From Endozoicomonas arenosclerae (GTDB lineage: Bacteria > Pseudomonadota > Gammaproteobacteria > Pseudomonadales > Endozoicomonadaceae): 64,000 bases of DNA. The notes beneath the pieces were generated by a model. The model searched no databases. It saw only the letters and a list, made by a program, of their open reading frames with translations, and was not told where the DNA came from. The stretch's first letter is position 1, and the number at the start of each line of letters is the position of its first letter. Made by a program: the position numbers and the translations under genes. The stretch is from NCBI RefSeq assembly GCF_001562015.1, contig NZ_LASA01000056.1, positions 29,030-93,029 on the forward strand, in the 5' to 3' direction. Of this stretch, positions 28,589 through 37,294 are shown piece after piece.

Positions 28589-29428
28589 TTAAACGACACC
28601 CAACTCTTTCAGTCGCTCCATCAGATAGCTGTGCTGGGTATGACGCTCTGATAAAACCACCTCGCTTCTCGGATGCAGGAACAGAGGCAGAGACATTCTT
28701 GACTGCTCGCTCTTGCCACCGGTTGGGTTAATAACCCTGTGGCTCGTAGAAGGGAAATAACCACCAGAGGCTTCCTGCAGCATGTCACCGGTGTTGATGA
28801 TCAGATAGCCAAACTTGGACGGTACATCCACCCAGGTGCCATCCTTCAGTTTTACCTGCAGTCCCGGCTCACTGGCTGCGGGCAGGATGGTCAGCAGGTT
28901 AATGTCTTCATGAGCGGCTGCCCGGATAGCGCCCGCTTCTTCTTCTCCAGTGAAAGGAGGGTAATGCAGAACTCTCAGCAAAGTGTTCGGCGTATCTTCA
29001 ATCATATGGGGCAGAGGCTCGGAAAAACCTTCAGCAACGTCAGCGGGAGCATTTTTCTCAACCCAGTCCAGAAGCTCACCTGCCAGAGTGGAAGCCTGGT
29101 CATAATAGCCTTTGATTTCTGTTTCCAACTCCGCAGGAATCCGACCCCAGGGGTAAACATGGTAAAACTCTTTAATATCCTTCTTCTCATGACCCTTGGC
29201 GGTCTCTGAAACATCAGGTGGGAAATAGCCATCCTGTTTTTCAGGATCAAAGAGGAAATCCTGTTTGGCAGGGGAATTAAAAAAAGTCAGCCAGTTGTCA
29301 TAGATGGACTGAACCAGATCCTGACTCAAAGGATGATTGGTTAAAACAGCAAAACCTGTTTCACGCAGCGATTCAACAAATTTCTGCGGCGCATCTGTGG
29401 CCGTATAATCGACTACCTGAACGTCCAT
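28589..29428 (-). CDS. 2-oxoglutarate/Fe(II)-dependent oxygenase, isopenicillin-N-synthase-like
   Basis: 279 residues. The N-terminal DIOX_N-like half begins VQVVDYT and contains the typical RETGFAVLTNHP. The double-stranded beta-helix core has AAHEDINLLTIL (Fe ligands His and Asp), INTGDMLQEASGGYFPSTSHRV (third ligand His) and the RMSLPLFLHPR region with the 2OG-binding Arg. Members hydroxylate or desaturate small molecules or ring-close peptides; the substrate is unknown. It is monocistronic and shares a terminator with lnt. Confidence 0.88.
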   Translation of the reverse strand: MDVQVVDYTATDAPQKFVESLRETGFAVLTNHPLSQDLVQSIYDNWLTFFNSPAKQDFLFDPEKQDGYFPPDVSETAKGHEKKDIKEFYHVYPWGRIPAELETEIKGYYDQASTLAGELLDWVEKNAPADVAEGFSEPLPHMIEDTPNTLLRVLHYPPFTGEEEAGAIRAAAHEDINLLTILPAASEPGLQVKLKDGTWVDVPSKFGYLIINTGDMLQEASGGYFPSTSHRVINPTGGKSEQSRMSLPLFLHPRSEVVLSERHTQHSYLMERLKELGVV

Positions 29429-29566
29429 TATCCTAAAATCCGGTCATTAAAAAACGCAGGATACTATCTTTTTCACTAAGAAAAAAACAGAGTTTATACA
29501 GCAATAAACGTCTCTGATTGGCCTCATTTGTCATTTTGATTTCTGATTCTTCAATCTCTTCCGCCG

Positions 29567-29586
29567 ATAGACTGTATAGGGTCTAT
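29567..29586. promoter_or_regulatory. Inverted repeat upstream of fumC
   Basis: ATAGAC-N8-GTCTAT, about 125 bp before the chosen fumC start. It could be an operator; no regulator can be named. Confidence 0.25.
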
Positions 29587-29710
29587 GATAGTGGCGTCCG
29601 CATTCGAATTCCGGACTGGGTATGGTTCCGATTCAATGAAAAACACCAACATCATGCTAAAGCCCTGGCGACATTTGACTCTGGCACTACTAATGGGACA
29701 GTCGACAGCC

Positions 29711-31114
29711 ATGTACAGCTCAACAGACCCCTCATCCGGGGTAAGGATTGAAAGAGACAGCCTGGGAGAAGTGGCTGTTCCCAAGGACGCCCTGTACGGT
29801 GCACAAACCCAGCGAGCAGTAGAGAACTTTCCGGTCAGTGGTCAACCTCTGCCCCACCCTTTTATTGAAGCCATTGTCCGTATTAAAAAAGCGGCTGCCC
29901 GAACCAATCAGTCACTGGAACTGCTGGCCGATGAAAATGCCCTGGCCATCATTGAAGCGGCCGACATTTTGGTTGAAGGCAAATACGCAGATCAGTTTCC
30001 TATTGATGTTTATCAGACCGGATCCGGCACCAGCAGCAATATGAATGTCAACGAGGTCATCAGTAATCTGGTGAATCGTTCTTCCGGATTAAAAATCTCG
30101 CCCAACGATCACGTCAATATGGGGCAAAGCAGTAACGACGTAATACCATCCGCCATTCATGTCTCTACAGCCCTTCTGGTAACAAAACACTTACTGCCAG
30201 CACTGGACCATCTTCTGGAGGTCATGGAGCAACGCCGGGTCGAACTGGAGAATACAGTCAAAACCGGCAGAACCCATATGATGGATGCCATGCCGGTCAC
30301 TTTTGGTCAGGAAATCAGCGGTTGGATGGCATTACTCACCAACGACCGGCAACGCATCAAGCAAACTCTGGAGCGCCTTTATCAACTGACGCTTGGAGGC
30401 ACAGCAGTAGGCACCGGAACCAACACCCATCATGACTTTGCCAAAAAAGTCAGCAAGCAGTTGAGTCAGGATACCGGACTGCCCTTCAAGCCCGCGAATA
30501 ACTTCTTTGCGGCTCAAAGTATGCCTGCTACCGCCCTTGAACTGTCTTCTGACTTACGTGGCGTAGCGGTATCGCTGATGAAGATTGCCAACGATCTGCG
30601 ATTGATGAACAGCGGTCCACTGGCTGGTTTTGGTGAAATAGAATTACCGACACTGCAACCTGGCTCCAGCATCATGCCCGGCAAGGTAAACCCGGTTATT
30701 TCAGAATCTGTGACCATGGCTGCGGCTCAAATCATGGGGTTGGATGCTGCTATTGCCATTGCCGCCCAATCCGGCAACTTTCAGCTCAATGTTATGCTGC
30801 CCCTGATCGCCAACAACCTGATCAACAGCATTACCCTGGCCACCAACAGCAGTATGATTCTGGCTGACAAGGCCATCGCCGGATTTACTGTTAAGGAAGC
30901 CCATATCAAGGAAACATTGAGCCGCAACCCTGTTCTGGTAACTGCCCTGAACCCTGTGATTGGCTACATGCAAGCGGCAGAAATTGCCAAGCAGGCTTAT
31001 CGGGAAAAACGCCCCGTTCTGGAAGTAGCAAAAGAAAAGACCGGAATGTCAGAAGAAGCCCTGAAAAAGATTCTTGATCCCGGCCGGGCTACTAAGGGCG
31101 GTATTGCAAAATAA
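29711..31114 (+). CDS. fumC: Fumarate hydratase class II
   Basis: A homotetrameric, iron-free fumarase interconverting fumarate and malate in the TCA cycle. The start at ATG 29711 gives 467 aa, the length of E. coli FumC, with RIERDSLGEVAVPKDALYGAQTQRAVENF near the N-terminus. The superfamily signature GSSIMPGKVNP is intact, as are the GSGTSSNMNVNEV and NGRTHMMD-like (KTGRTHMMDAMP) regions. An in-frame frame extends upstream to 29585, but the extra 42 residues are unconserved. Being oxygen-stable, FumC complements labile Fe-S fumarases under oxidative or NO stress. Confidence 0.95.
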   Translation: MYSSTDPSSGVRIERDSLGEVAVPKDALYGAQTQRAVENFPVSGQPLPHPFIEAIVRIKKAAARTNQSLELLADENALAIIEAADILVEGKYADQFPIDVYQTGSGTSSNMNVNEVISNLVNRSSGLKISPNDHVNMGQSSNDVIPSAIHVSTALLVTKHLLPALDHLLEVMEQRRVELENTVKTGRTHMMDAMPVTFGQEISGWMALLTNDRQRIKQTLERLYQLTLGGTAVGTGTNTHHDFAKKVSKQLSQDTGLPFKPANNFFAAQSMPATALELSSDLRGVAVSLMKIANDLRLMNSGPLAGFGEIELPTLQPGSSIMPGKVNPVISESVTMAAAQIMGLDAAIAIAAQSGNFQLNVMLPLIANNLINSITLATNSSMILADKAIAGFTVKEAHIKETLSRNPVLVTALNPVIGYMQAAEIAKQAYREKRPVLEVAKEKTGMSEEALKKILDPGRATKGGIAK

Positions 31115-31185
31115 GCGTCAGATCTTTGGAAGAGGTTTCACAGCCAACCTTCTATTTGGACTTGCCTGAAACCCCCTCTCAAAAC

Positions 31186-31248
31186 CCGTTCAGGCTGAGC
31201 CTGTCGAAGCCCAACACTCCCCTCCTTCGACAAGCTCAGGGTGAACGG
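31186..31248. repeat. REP/BIME-like inverted repeat
   Basis: Two 24-bp arms (31186-31209 and 31225-31248) match in 21 of 24 positions with a 15-bp spacer. The core words are TGAGCCTGTCGAAG and CTTCGACAAGCTCA. It lies between fumC and the convergent DUF218 gene. Elements of this kind are usually dispersed in many copies in a genome; only one full copy is in this window. It may also serve as a transcript-end hairpin. Confidence 0.7.
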
Positions 31249-31287
31249 AATCCTTGTTAAATTGGAACTTATTTTGAGATAAATCCT

Positions 31288-32040
31288 TTATCGACTGGTC
31301 ATCCAATACCAGCTCAACCCAAGGTATTCATGCAATGCCAGCTCACTGACGCGAAGGTTTCTAACTCTTGGAATCCAGTACGATAACTTCTGCCAGGGAA
31401 TCTGTATCCAGGTAAAGGCTGTTGGCGCAGGCAGTACTTTGAAGCCCGCTCTTTTAAAACTCAAAACGGATCTTGGCATATGCCAGGCGTGAGTTACCAA
31501 TACAACGGTTTTGGTCCCTTCTCCCAATACATTTCGGCTGTTAGTAGCATTCTGCATTGTGGTCATACTCTGATCTTCAATCCAGGTAACATCAACGCCG
31601 TAATCACTTTTTAGCACTCTGGCCATTGTCTGTGCCTCCGGCCGGTCGCCCCCACCAGACACCAGAATGGGAACTTTACATTCCCGATATAACAGAGCTG
31701 TGTAACGAATCCTCTCGAGCGATAAAGGGGTTGGCTGATAACCCTCCAGTTCCGGAGAGCTTCTCGGTCGGCCTGCACCCAGTAAAATCATGGCATCAGC
31801 ACTTTTGCAGGCTTCCAGATCGACCGGGGGGTAAACCTCGAGCCCCCTTGCCAAAAGATTGGCCACCGGAGCTACAGACAACAGGTACAGAAGTAGAAGG
31901 GCGACCCAGACCAACCAGCCCAATGTTGATTTAAACAGGATTCCCACAATCAGTATCCAGACAATGTTCACAGGAGGAAGAAGACTTACCTTGAGAAAAG
32001 ACCTGAGCGACAACCCTATGGCATTCATAAACCCCTGCAA
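31288..32040 (-). CDS. DUF218 / ElyC-YdcF-type membrane protein
   Basis: About 250 residues. Two N-terminal membrane helices (LLPPVNIVWILIVGILF and the WLVWVALLLLYLLSV region) precede a DUF218 domain with ADAMILLGAGRP, PILVSGGGDRPEAQTMA and VVLVTHAWHMPRSVLSF. The size and organisation match ElyC (YcbC), which affects peptidoglycan and lipid-II carrier metabolism in E. coli, so the domain probably faces the periplasm. It is monocistronic. Confidence 0.85.
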   Translation of the reverse strand: MQGFMNAIGLSLRSFLKVSLLPPVNIVWILIVGILFKSTLGWLVWVALLLLYLLSVAPVANLLARGLEVYPPVDLEACKSADAMILLGAGRPRSSPELEGYQPTPLSLERIRYTALLYRECKVPILVSGGGDRPEAQTMARVLKSDYGVDVTWIEDQSMTTMQNATNSRNVLGEGTKTVVLVTHAWHMPRSVLSFKRAGFKVLPAPTAFTWIQIPWQKLSYWIPRVRNLRVSELALHEYLGLSWYWMTSR

Positions 32041-32085
32041 TGGTCTATCCTCAGTCGATTAAGCCTGTAGAAGTAATGATTTACC

Positions 32086-32934
32086 ATGAAATATTCCGCT
32101 GTCCCTGACACGGGCTGTCTATCCCGAACAGAGTTGATTGCCAGAATCACATATCACTCCTTGAAAGCATTTCGAGCACTTCTATGTACAATGCTTCTTT
32201 GCGGTACGCCACTTCTTCAGGCTGAAATAACCCTGATCCCTGAAAAAAAGATTCCCCTGCCTCTGGTGTCAGCCACCGAGCTGGATCCCTTGACCACCAG
32301 CGATATCCACAAGCGTTATCCCAAAGGTTTTCGTATATTTACCAACAATATAACACCTTTACTGAGGAAAAAGCTCAACCGGCTCGCCAACGAAAACTAT
32401 CCCATTCAATACGTGCAACCTGACAGCAGTGAGCTCAGAAAAATCACGATCTCCGTGATTCAACACGACGGCTTTTCTCACTTTCTGGTAAAAGCCCTGG
32501 GCGAAAAGCCGGGCTGTGCTCCCTTGCTCAGTCAGGAAATGACCGATTACGGCACACGTAAAAACAATCATCCAATGATAAAAAAAATATCCAAACTGCC
32601 AACGTTGACCACAAAAGACTTAAAGTCTCTTCTCCAGAGTCACCACTGGTGGGTCAATATAGGGTTTGAGAGTTACCAGAATGCACCTGAGGCTGTCACT
32701 CAATGGTTGCATCAAAAAGGTTATGACAACACCAAACTCATCAGCGCCGGCCTGAAAGACTGCTCAGTGACTTTATCGAAAGATCAACTTGAAGCATTCA
32801 GTGAGCTGACTGCCATGTCCTATCTGAATAATGCTGTTCGAGGTTTGTTCTATAGCAAGCAGGGCTCATCTCTAACTCACTTTCGAACACTTGCTGTTGA
32901 ATCACTGAATAAACCCGATAGCAAAGCGCATTAG
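32086..32934 (+). CDS. Hypothetical protein with N-terminal hydrophobic segment, 282 aa
   Basis: Not recognised. A hydrophobic stretch at about 28-46 (AFRALLCTMLLCGTPLLQAE) looks like a signal peptide with an unusually long n-region, so an internal start is possible. The mature part is basic, with three cysteines overall beyond the leader and a WW-containing segment (SHHWWVNIGFESY). No neighbour offers a functional clue. Confidence 0.5.
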   Translation: MKYSAVPDTGCLSRTELIARITYHSLKAFRALLCTMLLCGTPLLQAEITLIPEKKIPLPLVSATELDPLTTSDIHKRYPKGFRIFTNNITPLLRKKLNRLANENYPIQYVQPDSSELRKITISVIQHDGFSHFLVKALGEKPGCAPLLSQEMTDYGTRKNNHPMIKKISKLPTLTTKDLKSLLQSHHWWVNIGFESYQNAPEAVTQWLHQKGYDNTKLISAGLKDCSVTLSKDQLEAFSELTAMSYLNNAVRGLFYSKQGSSLTHFRTLAVESLNKPDSKAH

Positions 32935-33001
32935 GCATATCTATAGCAGGATCGGTCAGTCATTGATCCTGATAGCGCATCGGAAATCACGAACTAAAGT
33001 C

Positions 33002-33051
33002 CCACTCAGAACATGAGTTAATACTTTCATTAATAACCTTGTTCTGAGTGG
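33002..33051 (+). promoter_or_regulatory. Inverted repeat covering the ribosome site of the acetyltransferase gene
   Basis: Perfect 11-bp arms CCACTCAGAAC and GTTCTGAGTGG are separated by 28 bp. The right arm ends 4 bp before ATG 33056 and contains the only ribosome-site-like sequence (GAGTGG). As RNA it would hide the start site; as DNA it could be an operator. Confidence 0.5.
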
Positions 33052-33055
33052 TCTT

Positions 33056-33610
33056 ATGACTGAAAAAGAGAAAATGCTGGCGGGTCTGGATTATCTTGCC
33101 TTTGATCCTGAACTGACTCAAGACCGCATGAACGCAAAAAAACTCTGTCATCGCTTTAACCAGGTGGTTCCGGATGACAAAGAGCTTCAGACAAACATTC
33201 TCAAAGAGTTGCTGGGCACAGTTTCAGAAGCCTGGATTGAGCCACTGTTCTTCTGTGACTATGGATACAACATTCATCTGGGCGAGAACTTCTATGCCAA
33301 TCATCACTGCACCATTCTGGATGGGGCTGAAGTAAGAATTGGTAATAATGTCCTATTTGGACCTAACGTCACACTGAGCACTGCAGGCCACCCTCTGGAT
33401 GCTACTATCCGCAATACCGGGCTGGAGTTCTGCAAACCGATCACCATTGGCGATAATGTCTGGCTGGGGGCTAATGTCACAGTAAACCCTGGTGTAACTA
33501 TTGGTGATAATGCCGTGATCGGCGCTGGCAGTGTGGTGACCCGTGATGTTCCTGCGAATACTGTGGCGGTGGGTATTCCATGTAGAGTTGTTAAGTCACT
33601 TACCGTATAA
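33056..33610 (+). CDS. Maltose/galactoside-type O-acetyltransferase (left-handed beta-helix)
   Basis: 184 residues. The N-terminal Mac domain (MLAGLDYLAFDPELTQDRMNAKKLCHRFN) precedes hexapeptide repeats (IGNNVLFGPNVTLSTAGHP, IGDNVWLGANVTVNPGVTIGDNAVIGAGSVVTRDVP). The catalytic His is in TAGHPLD. This is the Maa/LacA/NodL family, which transfers acetyl from acetyl-CoA to sugars. The acceptor is unknown. It stands alone behind the hairpin described at 33002. Confidence 0.93.
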   Translation: MTEKEKMLAGLDYLAFDPELTQDRMNAKKLCHRFNQVVPDDKELQTNILKELLGTVSEAWIEPLFFCDYGYNIHLGENFYANHHCTILDGAEVRIGNNVLFGPNVTLSTAGHPLDATIRNTGLEFCKPITIGDNVWLGANVTVNPGVTIGDNAVIGAGSVVTRDVPANTVAVGIPCRVVKSLTV

Positions 33611-33692
33611 GCGACCTTATTCTCGCAGGCTGAGCCTGACTACTTGTAAAAATAAAACTTTACAGTGTCAGCCTATGGAGTTAGGAATAAAA

Positions 33693-33728
33693 AAGTCATT
33701 TCACCCTTCAAAAGTGATGAAATGACTT
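33693..33728 (-). terminator. Terminator of the secreted pseudo-amidotransferase gene
   Basis: Perfect 11-bp arms AAGTCATTTCA / TGAAATGACTT with a 14-base loop. On the minus strand the stem is followed by a T-run (TTTTTTATT), a classical rho-independent terminator. Confidence 0.85.
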
Positions 33729-33761
33729 CCACAGCAAAATTGGGAGACTCTTTAAAGCCAC

Positions 33762-35570
33762 TCAGTGCAGCTTGTAATCCTGAGCATATTCAATATGTAC
33801 TTTCTGCTCTGCTCTACTCTTGACCAGCTCCATACTACTTTCTGAACCTGGATATGACAGATATACGATCATGGAGTCACGACTTTGTTGAATATCCAGA
33901 TTTTCTCGAAGCACTCCAGGTGCAATATGAACAGTCACCTCTGTATGATCCGGCTGGATATTAAGTGACACAAAGCCCTTATTCGCATTAAACCAGTACT
34001 CCGGTTGATCCAAAGCCTCTTTGGAGTTACTGACACAATGCTTCAACCTTTCTATTCTTTGCTCCATGGCTGGCGCGAAATAAGAAGCCAGTGAATGTTT
34101 CCTCATTCTTTGATGAGCAAGCGTGAATTCAACAAACGACTCTATGATATGAGTATTTGGGTCCCCATTCTTTTTTTCGTCCCAAGGGTCGAAGGCCTCT
34201 TCGGGATTGAAATGGAAAGTACTGATATACCCCTTATAACTGGCGGCCATTATAACATTTTCCGGTTGCTCGGCTGTCACGCCACCTACTTCAACACCAT
34301 TAGCCACCTGGTCGACTACGTATAAGGTAGAGACCGAACCATTGACCATCACTTCAGACAAATCACAATGATTCAGCGCATTGGACTGACCTTCAGGAGA
34401 AAGGGCCATATAGTGATTCAGAGTACCAGGCAATAGCCTTACCTGTTTCTTTCCATCAAGCGGATCTGATAGTCTGGATAACCTCCCTGCCTTGTTCAGA
34501 GCAAGTTGCTGATTTCCTGTTCCAGTTCCCAGCACAGGAATGCCTTCAAGAATGCTGAGGTCATACAGCAATTGATAAATTCTTTCATCACTAGTCAGAG
34601 ATTCAGAATCCAGTTGATCCATTCCAAAAGGTTCAGTCAGATAGTTCGGAGCAGTATGAAAGCTGTCTTCCCCATCAGGCATGATAATGCCATCCAGAGA
34701 AGCAAGAAGCCGCCCATTCTTCAACATTCTTTCATTAAGAATTACGAAAAAAACATCCAACTTTTGACTATGCTTTTCAGCAATTTTTCTTATATGTTCA
34801 GAAAAATCCGCGTCAGAAGAAGCCAGACCTATAACAGTAAAAGACTCGCCCTCCAAAGTGGTGAGAGCTTTTTCAACCAGATTATCCTGACCAGAAGAGA
34901 GCATTAATCGGAGAGAGATAGACTCTTTGGTATCGCCAACCAGCAGCTTGATAAGATCAATCCATACCTCTTCAGACATTTCAATCAAATCTGAATCATT
35001 AGATTGCCGGAGATAAGAATACAACTCACTCAAGCTGCAGCTATCATCGTGAAGAAAAAAGTTACGCAACTCATCGCGAGACCGAAATGAGTCAGGAATA
35101 CGGCACTCGATTTTATCTTTTACGCCTTTATCTTTAGCCTCTTCCCCGTCATCTTGTTTATCTCCCATTAGATCTTGCTCATCACCTTCATCGTCTGAGG
35201 AGCGACTTTCAGAAATTCCTATCGTCTTCCCTACGAAATACTCCTGATTCGATATGCTCTCAAGCAAAGAGCCAGAATCAGGAGTGAAAGGTGCAAGAGG
35301 ATGAACTCTGTGTGCATACATAGAGTCAATAAGCTCTGCGTACTCATTAATCAATAGCTCTATCTGATCTTCCCTAACATTTAATTTCTCAAGATGCTCA
35401 TAATGAAAGCCATCCAGATCAATCATTCCCATAAGAGTAACCATTTTCATTAAGTTAGATTGCTCAGGTGCTTTTGCCATATGCTCTGTGGTGAAAGAGG
35501 GTTGCGCTACAGCTACAGCCCACTGTATCAGCAGAGCAAAGGCTGAAAGAGACAGTGTTTTTTTACTCAT
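33762..35570 (-). CDS. Secreted protein with a degenerate class-I glutamine-amidotransferase (C26-like) domain
   Basis: About 602 residues. A signal peptide (MSKKTLSLSAFALLIQWAVA) follows a GGGG ribosome site; an in-frame ATG four codons upstream (35582) is possible. A highly acidic stretch lies around 130-155. The middle resembles gamma-glutamyl hydrolase/C26 proteins: DGIIMPDGEDSF, then GIPVLGTGTGNQQLALNKAG where the family has GICRGxQ, and FNPEE where it has F/WHPE. The nucleophilic Cys is thus Gly (residue 354 counted from 35582) and the catalytic His is Asn (459), with Glu kept. I infer a non-catalytic binding protein in the periplasm or outside the cell. Confidence 0.55.
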   Translation of the reverse strand: MSKKTLSLSAFALLIQWAVAVAQPSFTTEHMAKAPEQSNLMKMVTLMGMIDLDGFHYEHLEKLNVREDQIELLINEYAELIDSMYAHRVHPLAPFTPDSGSLLESISNQEYFVGKTIGISESRSSDDEGDEQDLMGDKQDDGEEAKDKGVKDKIECRIPDSFRSRDELRNFFLHDDSCSLSELYSYLRQSNDSDLIEMSEEVWIDLIKLLVGDTKESISLRLMLSSGQDNLVEKALTTLEGESFTVIGLASSDADFSEHIRKIAEKHSQKLDVFFVILNERMLKNGRLLASLDGIIMPDGEDSFHTAPNYLTEPFGMDQLDSESLTSDERIYQLLYDLSILEGIPVLGTGTGNQQLALNKAGRLSRLSDPLDGKKQVRLLPGTLNHYMALSPEGQSNALNHCDLSEVMVNGSVSTLYVVDQVANGVEVGGVTAEQPENVIMAASYKGYISTFHFNPEEAFDPWDEKKNGDPNTHIIESFVEFTLAHQRMRKHSLASYFAPAMEQRIERLKHCVSNSKEALDQPEYWFNANKGFVSLNIQPDHTEVTVHIAPGVLRENLDIQQSRDSMIVYLSYPGSESSMELVKSRAEQKVHIEYAQDYKLH

Positions 35571-35582
35571 ACCTGACCCCAT

Positions 35583-35982
35583 CCTCTCTACTTATTTAGA
35601 ATCTGTATGGGTAGTAATAGATCAATTTTAAAATCAGGCAAGTAGCATCTTCGGTCAAGATTTCAACTGAGACAGTGATTCATTCTTCTTACTTGTAACC
35701 TGAAAGTTGTTTTTCCTTATCTTTTTTAAATTTCCATATACCATCAGCATTTGCCAAATTGTTAGAAGTTCATCCTTTGTGCCACAAATGAAAGCATTAC
35801 ATTGAAAAATAAATGTAACCAATAGTTCATAAATGAAAATACTATTCGCAGCATTCTATCCTTAAAAACAAAACCTGAATCTTTCAAGCTCTGTTGAAAT
35901 TATCACCCACATTCCGCCCCCAGAAAATTCATCTATATTCCTTCCAGTTCATATTTTTCCACCATCTGACTGAAAGATACTT
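35583..35982. other. 400-bp divergent intergenic region
   Basis: AT-rich with no reading frame. It presumably holds promoters for the two divergent secreted-protein genes. A small inverted repeat, TTACATT-N8-AATGTAA, lies at 35797-35818 and could be an operator shared by both. Confidence 0.4.
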
Positions 35983-37245
35983 ATGAGATTTCTAGCGGCC
36001 CTGGCTCTGGTTGCCAGCTCAACTGCCTATACAGCGCCCCACAATATAACGGAAACAAGAAAGCCCCCCAGTACTGAACTCACTGAAATCGCCCCGGTCT
36101 CTACCGATTCCTTAACTCGATTCTCAGTGTTTGGAGACAGTCTCTCGGATATAGGCAACACCTGGGAATTGACCAGAGCATTAAAAGGAGAAGTTCCCCC
36201 CGACATTCTTTTTAAGGTTTTAAACGCTGACATTGAAAACAGTGAGTTCGGTAAGATTCTGGCAAAACTGGGTATTACTGTGGATGATCTTAAACATCTC
36301 GAAGACAGTGTGACCCAGAAGCTTCTGGAAGAGCTTAATAAAGTCATACATATCCCGGTCTACCCTAATGACTACTATTTCCAGGGGCGCTTTTCCAACG
36401 GTCCGGTGTGGAATGAATGGCTGGTAACCATGACTGATGTCCAGTTCACTTCAGGAGACTACTTTCTTAACAGGGCATACGGTGGCAGTTTTGCATCAGA
36501 CCCCAAAGACGATATGCACCTCGAAGGCCAGCTCATTCCACCGGATATGAAACTGATCGTTAACGCCTATCTGAAAGAGTACCCCGCTGAAAAAGGAAAG
36601 GCCTGGATGCAGGGTAACCAGGGGTTCAGCGTGCTCTACGGTGGAAATGACTATATCTATGATTTTTATAACTATCAGATCGTGGTTCAACGGATTGTTG
36701 AGCAAGTCATACGACTGGCGGACTTTGCCAGTCAGTCTGCCACTCAAGATGCCCCTAACTGGATATTTGTTGGCAACCTGCCAGATCTTGCCTGGGTTCC
36801 CCGGTACAAAACCGGTACTGATAAGAACAAGGGACCTTTGTTATCGAAAACCGTTGCCGGGCATAACCGACTGTTGTCAGAGCAAATCCAAAGCCTGCAA
36901 CAGAAATATGCTTCCAAACAGGTTCGGATAGAATTGCTGGACGTGTACTCTCTGGTTAAAAATGAGCTGCAAAGTGACCACTATAAAATCAAGGATCAGC
37001 CTTGCTACAACATTGTTTACAAGATGGGTCAGGATCTTAAACGCAGTGCCAAAGAGGTAGTGCCCTGCCCAAAAGAAAACTGGGATGACTATGCCTTCTG
37101 GGATCCAATTCATCCCTCAAGAAAGCTGCATGCCAACATTGCCTATCAGGTGTGTCAAACCACCTTCTCGAAAGTGGGTGCTCGATGCTTTATGCCTGCT
37201 TATAACAAGCCAGAGACATACCCGAATACAGCCCATAATCCCTAA
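35983..37245 (+). CDS. Secreted GDSL (SGNH) lipase / thermolabile-haemolysin-like phospholipase
   Basis: 420 residues with a signal peptide (MRFLAALALVASSTAYTA). SGNH blocks in order: FSVFGDSLSDIGNT (catalytic Ser), GRFSNGPVWNEWL, YGGNDYIYDF (Asn) and DPIHPSRKLH (Asp and His). This matches GDSL phospholipases/lecithinases related to Vibrio thermolabile haemolysin. An insertion (about 60-115) separates block I from the GRFSNG motif. It is expected to be extracellular, acting on host or environmental phospholipids. A terminator follows immediately. Confidence 0.88.
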   Translation: MRFLAALALVASSTAYTAPHNITETRKPPSTELTEIAPVSTDSLTRFSVFGDSLSDIGNTWELTRALKGEVPPDILFKVLNADIENSEFGKILAKLGITVDDLKHLEDSVTQKLLEELNKVIHIPVYPNDYYFQGRFSNGPVWNEWLVTMTDVQFTSGDYFLNRAYGGSFASDPKDDMHLEGQLIPPDMKLIVNAYLKEYPAEKGKAWMQGNQGFSVLYGGNDYIYDFYNYQIVVQRIVEQVIRLADFASQSATQDAPNWIFVGNLPDLAWVPRYKTGTDKNKGPLLSKTVAGHNRLLSEQIQSLQQKYASKQVRIELLDVYSLVKNELQSDHYKIKDQPCYNIVYKMGQDLKRSAKEVVPCPKENWDDYAFWDPIHPSRKLHANIAYQVCQTTFSKVGARCFMPAYNKPETYPNTAHNP

Positions 37246-37252
37246 AATAGAA

Positions 37253-37280
37253 ACGGGGCCCTTATAGCCCCGTACTTTTT
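37253..37280. terminator. Terminator between the GDSL lipase and acyl-CoA dehydrogenase genes
   Basis: Stem ACGGGGC / GCCCCGT with a seven-base loop, followed by ACTTTTTT on the plus strand and T-rich sequence on the minus strand. It lies between convergent genes. Confidence 0.85.
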
Positions 37281-37294
37281 TCTCAAATCATAGC

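Noticed and set aside
29585..29710. N-terminal extension of FumC resembling an export signal
   Set aside because: Class II fumarase is cytoplasmic, and the 467-residue form from 29711 matches the family exactly.
33762..35570. Active gamma-glutamyl hydrolase call
   Set aside because: The nucleophilic Cys and the catalytic His positions are Gly and Asn, so activity is not expected.
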